A stretch of 64,000 bases of DNA from Stenotrophomonas sp. ASS1. Lineage in GTDB: Bacteria; Pseudomonadota; Gammaproteobacteria; Xanthomonadales; Xanthomonadaceae. The notes beneath the pieces were generated by a model. It searched no databases. It saw only the letters and a list, made by a program, of their open reading frames with translations, and was not told the origin of the DNA. This document shows, piece by piece, positions 41,567-52,300 of the stretch. Both the position numbers and the translations under genes were made by a program. The stretch is taken from contig NZ_CP031167.1 of the NCBI RefSeq assembly GCF_004346925.1, positions 4,422,001 through 4,486,000 of the forward strand, read 5' to 3'. How positions within the stretch are numbered: the first letter of the stretch is position 1; each line of letters begins with the position of its first letter.

Positions 41567-43228
41567 TTACTTGGTGATATCCACGTCCTTGGTCTCGCGC
41601 AGGAACAGGCCGCCGATCACCACCGACATCAGCGCGATGCCGATCGGGTACCACAGGCCGTAGTACAGGTTGCCGGTACCGGCCACCAGCGCGAACGAGA
41701 TCGCCGGCAGGAAGCCACCGAACCAGCCGTTGCCGATGTGGTACGGCAGCGACATCGAGGTGTAGCGGATACGGGTCGGGAACAGTTCGACCAGGTAGGC
41801 GGCGATCGGGCCGTAGACCATGGTCACGTACAGCACCAGCAGCCACAGCATGAAGATCGTGCCGGCGTAGTTGATGCGCGACCCATCAGCCTTGGCCGGG
41901 TAGCCCGCGGTGGTCAGTGCCCCCTTCAGCCCGGCACCGAAGGCATCGGCCTTGGCCTTGCCTTCTTCCTTGGTCAGGCCCGCGCCTTCATACGAGGTGA
42001 CCTGGCTGCTGCCCACGCTCACCATGGCCAGCGAACCTGCAGCAGCCGGCTGCACGTCATACGGAACGCCTGCCTTGGTCAGCGCAGCGGTGGCGATATC
42101 GCAGGAGCTGGTGAACTTGCGCACGGCGACCGGATCGAACTGGAACGAGCAGGTGTTCGGATCGGCAATGACCAGGGCCGGCGAGTTGGTACGGGCTTCC
42201 TCGATGGCCGGGTTGGCGAAGTGGGTCAGGCCCTTGAAGATCGGGATGTAGGTGACGGCGGCCAGCAGGCAGCCGGCGAGGATGATCTTCTTGCGGCCGA
42301 TACGGTCGGACAGCCAGCCGAAGAAGATGAAGAACGGCACGCCCAGCGCCAGCGCGGCAGCGATCAGCAGGTAGGACGTGGTGGCATCGACCTTCAGCAT
42401 GCTGCTCAGGAAGAACAGCGCGTAGAACTGGCCGCCGTACCAGACCACGGCCTGGCCGGCTGCGGCACCCAGCAGGACCAGCAGCATCAGCTTCAGGTTG
42501 CCGCCCTTCAGGCTGTCACGGAACGGGGTCTTGGAGCCCTTGCCTTCGGCCTTCATCTGCTGGAACAGCGGCGATTCGCTCAGCTGCAGGCGGATCCACA
42601 CCGACACGCCCAGCAGCACGATCGAGACCAGGAACGGAATGCGCCAGCCCCAGGCTTCGAAGGCTTCGTTGCCGAGGAAGTAGCGGCAGGCCAGGATGAT
42701 CAGCAGCGACATGAACAGGCCGAGCGTGGCGGTGCACTGGATGAAGCTGGTGTACAGGCCGCGCTTGTCGTCCGGCGCATGCTCGGCCACGTAGGTGGCG
42801 GCACCGCCGTACTCGCCGCCCATCGCCAGGCCCTGGGCCAGGCGCAGGATGATCAGGATCACCGGTGCGGCGAAACCGATCGAGGCGTAGTTGGGCAACA
42901 CACCGACCAGGAAGGTCGAGATGCCCATGATCAGGATGGTGACCAGGAAGGTGTACTTGCGGCCGATGCGGTCGCCGAGGCTGCCGAAGAAGGCCGCGCC
43001 GAACGGACGCACGAAGAAGCCGGCGGCGAAGGCCAGCAGGGCGAAGATCATGCCCGTGGTTTCATTGACGCCGCTGAAGAACTGCTTGGCGATGATGGCG
43101 GCGAGCGAGCCGTACAGGAAGAAGTCATACCACTCGAAGACCGTGCCGAGGCTCGAGGCGAAGATGACCTTCTTGTGGCCCTTGGTCAGGGTGCCCGCTT
43201 TATGGGCGGTGCTGGGTGTACTGGACAT
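41567..43228 (-). CDS. MFS transporter of the metabolite:H+ symporter (MHS) family with a large periplasmic insert
   Basis: A 553-residue inner-membrane symporter. The MHS loop signatures are clear: FVRPFGAAFFGSLGDRIGRK and GLAMGGEYGGAATYVAEHAP after TM2 and TM4. Twelve helices are expected, but a soluble segment of about 100 residues interrupts the C-terminal half between LTHFANPAIEEARTNSPALV and GTIFMLWLLVLYVTMVYGPI. It has two cysteines (NTCSF and SSCDI) that could pair. Most MHS proteins are about 430 residues. It lies downstream of the DcaP-like porin on the same strand, so the two may move the same organic acid. The start at 43228 has GGGAAGCGTCCC upstream. Confidence 0.87.
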   Translation of the reverse strand: MSSTPSTAHKAGTLTKGHKKVIFASSLGTVFEWYDFFLYGSLAAIIAKQFFSGVNETTGMIFALLAFAAGFFVRPFGAAFFGSLGDRIGRKYTFLVTILIMGISTFLVGVLPNYASIGFAAPVILIILRLAQGLAMGGEYGGAATYVAEHAPDDKRGLYTSFIQCTATLGLFMSLLIILACRYFLGNEAFEAWGWRIPFLVSIVLLGVSVWIRLQLSESPLFQQMKAEGKGSKTPFRDSLKGGNLKLMLLVLLGAAAGQAVVWYGGQFYALFFLSSMLKVDATTSYLLIAAALALGVPFFIFFGWLSDRIGRKKIILAGCLLAAVTYIPIFKGLTHFANPAIEEARTNSPALVIADPNTCSFQFDPVAVRKFTSSCDIATAALTKAGVPYDVQPAAAGSLAMVSVGSSQVTSYEGAGLTKEEGKAKADAFGAGLKGALTTAGYPAKADGSRINYAGTIFMLWLLVLYVTMVYGPIAAYLVELFPTRIRYTSMSLPYHIGNGWFGGFLPAISFALVAGTGNLYYGLWYPIGIALMSVVIGGLFLRETKDVDITK

Positions 43229-43260
43229 GGGACGCTTCCCCTCCGAAGCAATCGTTGTTG

Positions 43261-43384
43261 GTGGGTGCCGAACGTTAGTCGGCACTCAATTCGGTGGATG
43301 CCGACCTTGGCCGGCACCCCATCTCGGTAGATGCCGACCTTGGCCGGCACCCCATCTCGGTAGGTGCCGGCCGCTGGCCGGCAC
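43261..43384 (+). repeat. Four-unit REP array with 33-bp period
   Basis: Units begin at 43261, 43294, 43327 and 43360. Units two and three read GTGG/GTAG then ATGCCGACCTTGGCCGGCAC; unit four is the canonical GTAGGTGCCGGCCGCTGGCC. Spacers are CCCATCTCG. The array fills the gap between the transporter and the porin genes. Confidence 0.85.
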
Positions 43385-43388
43385 GCTC

Positions 43389-44816
43389 TTAGAAGCTGTA
43401 CTTCGTGGTGAACTGCAATCGGGTGATGTCACCCTTGTTGCCGTTCTCCACTTCGCGGCGGCCGTACATCAGCTCGGCGCCGATATCGACCTTGGGCAGC
43501 GGCGAATAGAAGATGTTGCCGCGGATGCTCTGCACGCTCTTGGTCACCAGCGGGCCGAGGATGCTGTCGTTGTCGTAGTCGCTGCGCGCGTAGATCAGGT
43601 TGGTGCGCAGCTTCGGCGAGAACGCATGCCGCCAGCCCACGTAGCCGGCAAGCACGCCGGTCGGGTTGAGCTCGTCGCGGGCAACGTCGTAGGCACTGTC
43701 GGCGGTGATGCCCAGGCCGATGTAGCGGGCGATGCCTTCGCCGCCGGTCAGCTGGTAGTGCAGCGAATCGCTGTCGCCCATCACCCACTTGCCGCCCAGG
43801 GTCAGGCCGCCGGCCACCTTGTCGGCCTTGGCGCCGGTGGCCTGGTTGTCGACCTTCAGCTGACGGACGATGCCGCCGACGCCGAAGGTGCCCCAGTTGC
43901 CCTTCCAGCCATAGCGCATGGTCAGATCAGGCAGGCTGCCACGATCGGAGTTGGCGCTGGCGTTGGTCCAGGCGCCGGTGACCGGGTGGCGGGTACCGGT
44001 GAGGGTGGTGGTTTCCGGGTTTTCCAGCGCGACGCTGAAGCCACCCTGGGTGTAGCGCACCTGGGCCTGGCGCACGAAGATCACGCCGTCGGTGGGGCCG
44101 ACGAAGTCGACCGCTTCCGGCAGTGCGGCCGCATCCATGAAGTTGGACCAGGTCTGGCCGGCCATCCAGTTGTTCCAGTACATGTAGGCGTGGCGCAGGG
44201 TCACACCGTAGGTATTGGTCGCGGTCTGGTTGCCCAGCGAATTGCCGAAGAAGTCCATCTCGAAGAACGCACCGGCCTTGTTGCCCGATTCGCTCACGTT
44301 GTCGATGCCCAGGTTGAAGCGCGAGAACTTGGCGTGGGCGTTGAAATCGGTGCCCGAGCGCCTGCCGCTGCCGCCGGCGCCTTCCACCGGGGTCTGGCCT
44401 GGCAGGTACAGCGAGCGGCCGGTGGCGTCGTCGGCCAGCTGGCCATCGCTGGTCTGGGTGGCGAGGAAATCGGCCTTGATGAAGCCGCCGATCTTGACCG
44501 TGGTACCCGGTGCGGCGCCCGGGGTGATGGTGGTGACCTGGATCGGCTGCTTGCCCGCCGGCACCGAGGCGACCGGCTTCTGCTCGGCCTGCACCGTGCG
44601 GACTTCGGTCACCGCCTGCTGGGTCTGGCTGATCTGGGTCTGTTGTTGTTGCTGCGAAGACAGCAGCAGCTGGACCTGGCGTTCCAGTTCGGCAACGCGT
44701 GCTTCCAGCGCTTTCTCTTTGGCGGTCTCAGCGAACGCCATGCCCGGTGCGACCAGGGCGACCAACAGGCAGGCCGCCAAAGGTTTGCGCACGGCTTTCA
44801 ACGTACGGTGGCTCAT
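43389..44816 (-). CDS. DcaP-family outer-membrane porin
   Basis: A 475-residue outer-membrane protein with a signal peptide (ending GMAFAETA). A periplasmic coiled coil near residues 33-75 follows (KALEARVAELERQVQLLLSS, then QQQQQTQISQTQQAV). A beta-barrel comes next with alternating aromatic strands, ending in the C-terminal phenylalanine motif (FTTKYSF) read by BamA. VKIGGFIKADFLATQTSDGQ marks the DcaP-like group, which takes up dicarboxylic acids and other small anions. The MHS transporter lies downstream and acs is divergent, which supports a role in organic-acid uptake. Confidence 0.87.
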   Translation of the reverse strand: MSHRTLKAVRKPLAACLLVALVAPGMAFAETAKEKALEARVAELERQVQLLLSSQQQQQTQISQTQQAVTEVRTVQAEQKPVASVPAGKQPIQVTTITPGAAPGTTVKIGGFIKADFLATQTSDGQLADDATGRSLYLPGQTPVEGAGGSGRRSGTDFNAHAKFSRFNLGIDNVSESGNKAGAFFEMDFFGNSLGNQTATNTYGVTLRHAYMYWNNWMAGQTWSNFMDAAALPEAVDFVGPTDGVIFVRQAQVRYTQGGFSVALENPETTTLTGTRHPVTGAWTNASANSDRGSLPDLTMRYGWKGNWGTFGVGGIVRQLKVDNQATGAKADKVAGGLTLGGKWVMGDSDSLHYQLTGGEGIARYIGLGITADSAYDVARDELNPTGVLAGYVGWRHAFSPKLRTNLIYARSDYDNDSILGPLVTKSVQSIRGNIFYSPLPKVDIGAELMYGRREVENGNKGDITRLQFTTKYSF

Positions 44817-44941
44817 GTTGCCCTCTCTCCCAAGTGGCAAGGTGATGCCGCGCGTGGGGCACGGTCGAGCCGAGACTGCGGGGCGATTATGTATAGCGGC
44901 TATTCGCCATTGGTCGAACCCGGCCCTGCTGGGCGCTCACT

Positions 44942-44957
44942 TTCGACCATGGTCTAA
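44942..44957. promoter_or_regulatory. Palindromic operator candidate between porin and acs
   Basis: TTCGACCATGGTCTAA: a 10-base perfect palindrome with flanks that match except for one base, located 105 bases before the acs start. A matching half-site TTGGTCGAA begins at 44910. In the same gap, TACATAAT on the minus strand near 44890 is a possible -10 for the porin. Binding by the CrbR-type regulator is a guess from context. Confidence 0.4.
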
Positions 44958-45061
44958 CCAGAGTGGTGACGCGGCCGGGGGTGGATGGGGCAAACTGAAG
45001 GGGATCGGTCGCTGCGATGCTGCGACCGCACATACAAAGTCAACGTGCAAGTGAGGGTGCC

Positions 45062-47005
<1,944 letters not shown>

Positions 47006-47126
47006 TGGCGTGACCGCAGGCGCAGGACGCGCCAGGGACGTGGCCGGGAGGAGGGACCCGGCCGTGTCCGACCCGTCCTGCACCTGCCATCACGTCGCTC
47101 TTTTTCCTGATCGATAAGCTCGACCC

Positions 47127-47792
47127 ATGACCACCCTCCTGATTGCCGATGACCACCCGCTGTTCCGCGAAGCCCTGCGTGGGGCGGTACAGCGGGTCAT
47201 CCCCGGCGTGCAGCTGTTCGAAGCCGACAGCGTGGAAGCGCTGTACGCGCTGGCCGACCAGCACAACGACGCCGACCTGGTCCTGATGGACCTCAACATG
47301 CCCGGTGCGCAGGGTTTCAACGCGCTGGTGCACATGCGCTCGCTGCATCCGCAGCTGCCGGTGGTCGTGGTGTCCGCGCGCGAAGAAGCCACGGTGATGC
47401 GCCGAGCGCTCGACCACGGCGCGCTGGGCTTCATTCCGAAGTCTGCGGATTCGGACACCATCGGCCACGCACTGGGCACCATCCTCGATGGTGAGACCTG
47501 GGCACCGCCGGAAGCGCACAACGTGCCGCCCACCGGCAGCGAGGAACGCGAAGTCGGCCAGCGCCTGCGCGAGCTGACCCCGCAGCAGTTCCGCGTTTTG
47601 CAGATGCTCGGCGCCGGCCGCTTGAACAAGCAGATCGCCTACGACCTCAACGTCTCCGAAGCGACGATCAAGGCCCACGTCACCGCCATCCTGCGCAAGC
47701 TGGGCGTGACCAACCGCACCCAGGCCGTGCTGATGGCCGGCAAGCTGGCGATCGACGACGACGCCATCGTGCTGCCGCCGGAAGAAGACTGA
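47127..47792 (+). CDS. crbR: LuxR/NarL-family response regulator, CrbR/ErdR type
   Basis: A 221-residue two-component regulator. The receiver domain has acidic residues IADDHPLF and phospho-acceptor Asp-55 in LVLMDLNMPGAQGFNALV, with the switch region GFIPKSADS. A LuxR helix-turn-helix ends the protein (LTPQQFRVLQMLGAGRLNKQ, then AYDLNVSEATIKAHVTAILR). Its position right after acs and the SSS-type hybrid kinase nearby match the CrbS/CrbR (MxtR/ErdR) pair that activates acs in Vibrio and Pseudomonas. The symbol is inferred from that synteny, not from alignment. It may be co-transcribed with acs. Confidence 0.85.
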   Translation: MTTLLIADDHPLFREALRGAVQRVIPGVQLFEADSVEALYALADQHNDADLVLMDLNMPGAQGFNALVHMRSLHPQLPVVVVSAREEATVMRRALDHGALGFIPKSADSDTIGHALGTILDGETWAPPEAHNVPPTGSEEREVGQRLRELTPQQFRVLQMLGAGRLNKQIAYDLNVSEATIKAHVTAILRKLGVTNRTQAVLMAGKLAIDDDAIVLPPEED

Positions 47793-47794
47793 AG

Positions 47795-47870
47795 GTAGTG
47801 CCGGCCGCTGGCCGGCATTGGCCTGAAGCCGCCTGAAATCGCTTCGGTAGGTGCCAAGCTTGCTTGGCAC
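47795..47870 (+). repeat. Two direct SMAG elements
   Basis: GTAGTGCCGGCCGCTGGCC at 47795-47817, 3 bases after the crbR stop, and GTAGGTGCCAAGCTTGCTTG at 47847-47870. The second is a CAAGCTTG-centred subtype seen again at 48409. Confidence 0.85.
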
Positions 47871-47960
47871 TTTTGCCCAGCCCCGCCGATGACGCAATCA
47901 GCTCTGGCGGGATGATGGATTCGGTCTCAAGCTGGACGTTCCAACTTCCCGCCCGGAACG

Positions 47961-48332
47961 ATGGACACCTGGACACTGATCGATACCGACGGCTTGAAGA
48001 TTGGTGTAGTCCAGCGCTTCCGATATGAATCCTGGCGCGTGAGTGGCAGGTTCATGCCCGATCTCGGCTATTCAAGGTACCAGCGGCTCTTCGCCGATCT
48101 TGAATATGCAGCCAATGAGCAGTTGTTCACCCATGTCGACGATCTCGAGAGAAGCATCGCTGCATTGCGCATTCGTGCAGTGGGGCCCAGCGGGGAGGAC
48201 GATCCGCAGCGGGTCTCGAATCTGCAGATCATGCGTGACTGGTGTCAGTTCCAGATCAGTTCAATGACCCGCCCAGCCGATGAGCAACCTCTCACCCTGC
48301 CCTCAACAGAATCGAAAGTATCCGCACGTTGA
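47961..48332 (+). CDS. Hypothetical protein
   Basis: A 123-residue soluble protein beginning MDTWTLIDTDGLKIGVVQRF and containing RYQRLFADLEYAANEQLFTH and RVSNLQIMRDWCQFQIS. No signal peptide or membrane helix is seen and no family was recognised. Its composition is less GC-rich than its neighbours and it is bracketed by SMAG elements, so it may be accessory. The ATG lacks a strong ribosome-binding site (CCCGGAACG precedes it), but the frame is open for its full length with sensible amino-acid use. Confidence 0.5.
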   Translation: MDTWTLIDTDGLKIGVVQRFRYESWRVSGRFMPDLGYSRYQRLFADLEYAANEQLFTHVDDLERSIAALRIRAVGPSGEDDPQRVSNLQIMRDWCQFQISSMTRPADEQPLTLPSTESKVSAR

Positions 48333-48408
48333 TCGCTTTCGTTCGCGAAGGCTGTCCGGATGGTCCCAGGCCTCCAGGCATGGCCCAGCACCATCAGGCA
48401 CTGCTCCG

Positions 48409-48472
48409 GTAGGTGCCAAGCTTGCTTGGCACGCTTTTGATGGTGCACCTGCCGGCCAGCGGCCGGCACTAC
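48409..48472. repeat. SMAG pair of two subtypes
   Basis: GTAGGTGCCAAGCTTGCTTG at 48409-48432 and an inverted GTAGTGCCGGCC-type element at 48450-48472 lie between the hypothetical gene and the manganese riboswitch. Confidence 0.85.
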
Positions 48473-48577
48473 CAGGCACGGCTGCGCTCTCGATATAGCC
48501 ATCGCTATACAAACCAGCCCTGCCTGCGCGTTTCGCTGGAAATGCGCCGCGCGTGAATCGCGATGCTAAGCTGCGCG

Positions 48578-48690
48578 TCCCCTTGGGGAGTAGCCGGATT
48601 CCTACGCAGGAATCGTCCACGTCAACATACTCGGCCAGTGCGCCGTGGCGTGGACAACCATGATGGTTGGCGAGACCAGCGGCCCGCGCG
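48578..48690 (+). promoter_or_regulatory. yybP-ykoY manganese riboswitch
   Basis: The 5' leader of mntP carries both conserved strands of the yybP-ykoY aptamer: CCTTGGGGAGTAGCCGG (48582-48597) and GGCGAGACC (48669-48677). They are separated by about 70 bases with a pairable arm (ATTCCTACGCAGGAAT). These strands form the Mn-binding four-way junction in known examples, which in proteobacteria switch on mntP when manganese is high. Boundaries are approximate; the downstream GC-rich stretch to 48750 should hold the expression platform. Confidence 0.88.
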
Positions 48691-48756
48691 CGCAACGTCA
48701 GGTTGGGCGCGAGCGCAGGCCGTGCGTCCGTCCTAGCCCGACCTCAGCCGCCGCCC

Positions 48757-49332
48757 ATGTCCCCCATTTCGATCCTCCTGATCGGCTTTGCCATGTCCAC
48801 CGATGCCTTCGCCGCTGCAATCGGCAAGGGCGCGGCCATGCGCAAGCCGGTGTTCCGCGACGCACTGCGTGCCGGCATCATCTTCGGCGTCATCGAGGCG
48901 ATCACGCCCATCATCGGCTGGCTGCTCGGCCGCGCCGCCCTGCAGTATGTCGAAGCCTTCGACCACTGGATCGCGTTCGGCCTGCTCGGCGCGCTGGGCA
49001 TCCACATGATCTACAACGGCCTGCGCCCGGACAGTGCCGACGAAGACGAAGACCCCTCGCAGCACCACGGCTTCTGGAAGCTGGCGCTGACCGGTTTCGC
49101 CACCAGCATCGACGCGATGGCGGTGGGCATCGGCCTGGCTTTCATGGACGTGCATATCGGCGTGATGGCAGCGGTCATCGGCCTGTGCACGCTGACCATG
49201 GTCACCGCCGGCATCATGCTCGGCCGCGTGCTGGGCAGCATGGTCGGCAAGCGTGCCGAGATCATCGGCGGCGTGATCCTGGTGATCATCGGCGCGACGA
49301 TCCTGTACGAACACCTGCACGGCCTGGGGTAA
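48757..49332 (+). CDS. mntP: Manganese exporter MntP
   Basis: A 191-residue inner-membrane Mn2+ efflux pump with six helices in two inverted halves. Each half has the acidic motif used for metal: [16 protein letters not shown] near the N-terminus and [19 protein letters not shown] near residue 115. ATG 48757 is chosen as the family start; upstream in-frame codons lie inside the riboswitch. There is no good ribosome-binding site, which is common where translation is controlled by the leader. It is convergent with the sensor kinase gene. Confidence 0.95.
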   Translation: MSPISILLIGFAMSTDAFAAAIGKGAAMRKPVFRDALRAGIIFGVIEAITPIIGWLLGRAALQYVEAFDHWIAFGLLGALGIHMIYNGLRPDSADEDEDPSQHHGFWKLALTGFATSIDAMAVGIGLAFMDVHIGVMAAVIGLCTLTMVTAGIMLGRVLGSMVGKRAEIIGGVILVIIGATILYEHLHGLG

Positions 49333-49359
49333 AACGCCGAGAGCGAGCGATTGCGTGGT

Positions 49360-49382
49360 TGCCGGCCAGCGGCCGGCACTAC
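49360..49382 (-). repeat. SMAG element supplying the stop codon of the sensor kinase gene
   Basis: On the minus strand GTAGTGCCGGCCGCTGGCC begins at 49382. Its TAG (49381-49379) is the in-frame stop of the kinase gene. Confidence 0.9.
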
Positions 49383-52300
49383 TGAGCGTCGCGCAGCGCG
49401 CCGAGGAAGGCGCGCAGCGAGGCCGGCTTGATCGGCTTGGTCAGCACGCGGTAGCCGCGTTCGCGCGCCATCCGCTTCAGCTCGTCGCGGCCATCGGCGG
49501 TCAGCAGTGCGCCCGGCAGCGGGTAACCGGCCGCCTCGCGCAGCGCTACCAGCGCATCCAGGCCGTCCATGCGGTCGTGCAGGTGGTAATCCACCAGCAT
49601 CACCTGCGGGCGCTCGGCGATCTTCTCCAGCGCCTGGTCGACGGTGGCCGCAGTGATCACCTGCACCTGCCAACGGCCGAGCAGTGCGCGCATGCCGTCG
49701 AGGATCTCCTCGTCGTTGTCCACGCACAGCACACGCAGGCCCGCCAGCGAATCGCTGCGTACTGGCGCAGCGACGGCCTGTACCGGCGCGGCCAGTTCGG
49801 TGTAGCCCGGCAGCGGTGCGACCCGCGGCAGGATGATCGAGAACATCGATCCCTTGCCGACCCGGCTGCGCGCATTGAGGCGATGGTCGAGCAGGCGCGA
49901 GATGCGCTGGCAGATCGACAAGCCCAGGCCCAGCCCCTGTTCACCCCAGTCGAACGGCTGCTGGTAGCGGTGGAACTCGTCGAAGATCTGCCGCATGTGG
50001 TGCTCGGGAATGCCGGGGCCGGTATCCCACACCTGCAGTTCCACTTCATCGCCGCGTTGGCGCACGGCCAGCACGATGCGGCCCTGGCGGGTGTAGCGCA
50101 GCGCATTGGCCAGGAAGTTCTGCAGCACGCGGCGCAGCAGGCGGCGGTCACTGCGCACCCACGCAGGGCGTGCGAACAGGTCCAGGCGCAGGCCGCGGCC
50201 AGCCGCGACCGGGGTGTACTGCGCGGCCAGCTCACGCATCAACGCGCTCACGTCGAACTCGCCGATCACCGGATGCAGGCCGCCGGCATCCAGCCGCGAC
50301 ACATCCAGCAGGCCATCGAGCAGCTCTTCGGCCGCACGCAACGACGCATCCACACGCTCGGCCAGGTGCTTCTGCTCATCGCTCACGTGATCGCTGTCGC
50401 GCAGCGCAGAAGCGAACAGGCGTGCGGCGTTCAGTGGCTGCAGCACGTCATGGCTGATCGCCGCCAGGAAGCGGGTCTTCGACTGCTGCGCGACCTCGGC
50501 CTCATGCGAGCGCTCGGCCACGCGCTGCTCCAGCGTCTCGTTGGCCTCCAACAGTGCTTTTTCCGCGTGCTTGTAGTCGGTGATGTCGTTGTAGCTGGTC
50601 ACGTAGCCGCCACCGGGCAGTGCCTGGCCGCGCATCTCGATCACCTTGCCGTCGCTGCGGGTGCGCTCGAACACGTGCGGTGAACCGGCGCGCATGTAGC
50701 CGATGCGGCGGTTGATCTGCACCTCGATATCGCCCTCGCCCAGCTCGCCGCGCTCGGCGTTGTAGCGGATCAGGTCGGCCACCGGGCGGCCCACGTAGAG
50801 CATGCCGTCGGGGTAGCCGAACATGTCCTGGTAACGCCGGTTCCAAGCGGTCAGTCGCATGTCCGGGTCGACCACGCTGACCCCGGCGCTGATGTTCTCC
50901 AGCGTGGTCGACAGGATCTCGCGGTTGAAGCGCAGCTCCTGCCCCGCTTCGTCCAGCACCGCCACCACTTCGCCCAGGTCCATGCCCGAGCCACGCAGCA
51001 GGCTGGTCAGCAGCAGGCGCGCCGATGCCGCACCGATCGAGGCGGCCAGCAGGCGCTCGGTGAACTGCACCCACGGACGGTCGGCAGGTGCCGAGGATTG
51101 CAGCTCACGGCCCAGTGACTGCGCCTGTTCGAAGAACGAACGTCGCGCATGGCGTTCACCCACTACGCGCGAGGCCAGTGCCAGCAGGTCGCCCACGTGC
51201 ACATGACCGGGCCAGCCACCGGCCACCGACGGGCGCTCGGCATACGGGTCGAGGAACGGCGCGGCGCGCAGCCGCTCGTCCACACCGGGCCGCCAGCGTG
51301 CGGACACCAGCATCATCGTCGCCGCATTGACCAGCAGCGACCAGAACGTGCCATGGGTCAGCGGGTCCCAGCCGGTCATGCCGAACAGCTGCTGCGGGCG
51401 CAGCCACTCGATGCCGAACGGGCCGTGCTGCACCCAGCCAGCATCGACCCAGCCGGCCATCGTCATCGCCGGCAGCAGCAGGGTGTACAGCCAGGTGGCA
51501 AAGCCGAGCAGCATGCCCACCTCGACGCCGCGCCGGCTGGCACCGCGCCAGTACAGGCCGCCGATCAGGCCCGGCGCAAACTGCGCCACCGCTGCGAACG
51601 CCATCAGGCCATACGAGGCCAGCGTGCTGTCGTTGCTGCTGGTGCGGTAGTAGCTGTACGCCATCAGCGCCAGCAGCAGAATCGCCAGGCGGCGGATCCA
51701 CAGCACGCGCGAGGCAACGTCGGCGGCTTCCTGATGGTCGCCACTGCGACGCAGCAGCACCGGCATCACCAGGTCGTTGCTGACCATGGTGGCCAGCGCA
51801 ATGGACGAGACGATGACCATGCCGGTGGCAGCGGAGAAGCCGCCCACATAGGCGATCAGCGCCAGCGCGTTGCGGCCTTCGGCCAGCGGCAGGGCCAGCA
51901 CCATCGAGTCGTCGGCGACGCTGCCGCCGGTGCCGAACAGGGTCACGCCGGCGGTGGCGATCGGCAGCACCATGCCCGAGATCAGTACCAGGTAGCCACC
52001 GAACATCCAGCGCGCGCGGCGTACGTCGCGCACGTCACCGCACTCGACCACGGCCACGTGGAACTGGCGTGGCAGGCAGATGATGGCCAAGAAGCTGAGC
52101 AGGGTCTGCGAGATGAAGCCCACCGGCGGCAGGCCGGTGAACAGCGTATGCACCGACTCGACCACCGCGTCGGTGCGGTTGCTCAGCCACAGGTAGGCGA
52201 ACACGCCCACGGCCAGCATGGCCAGCAGCTTGATCACCGATTCGAAGGCGATCGCCAGCATCATGCCGTGGTGGTGCTCGGTGGCATCGACCTGGCGGGT

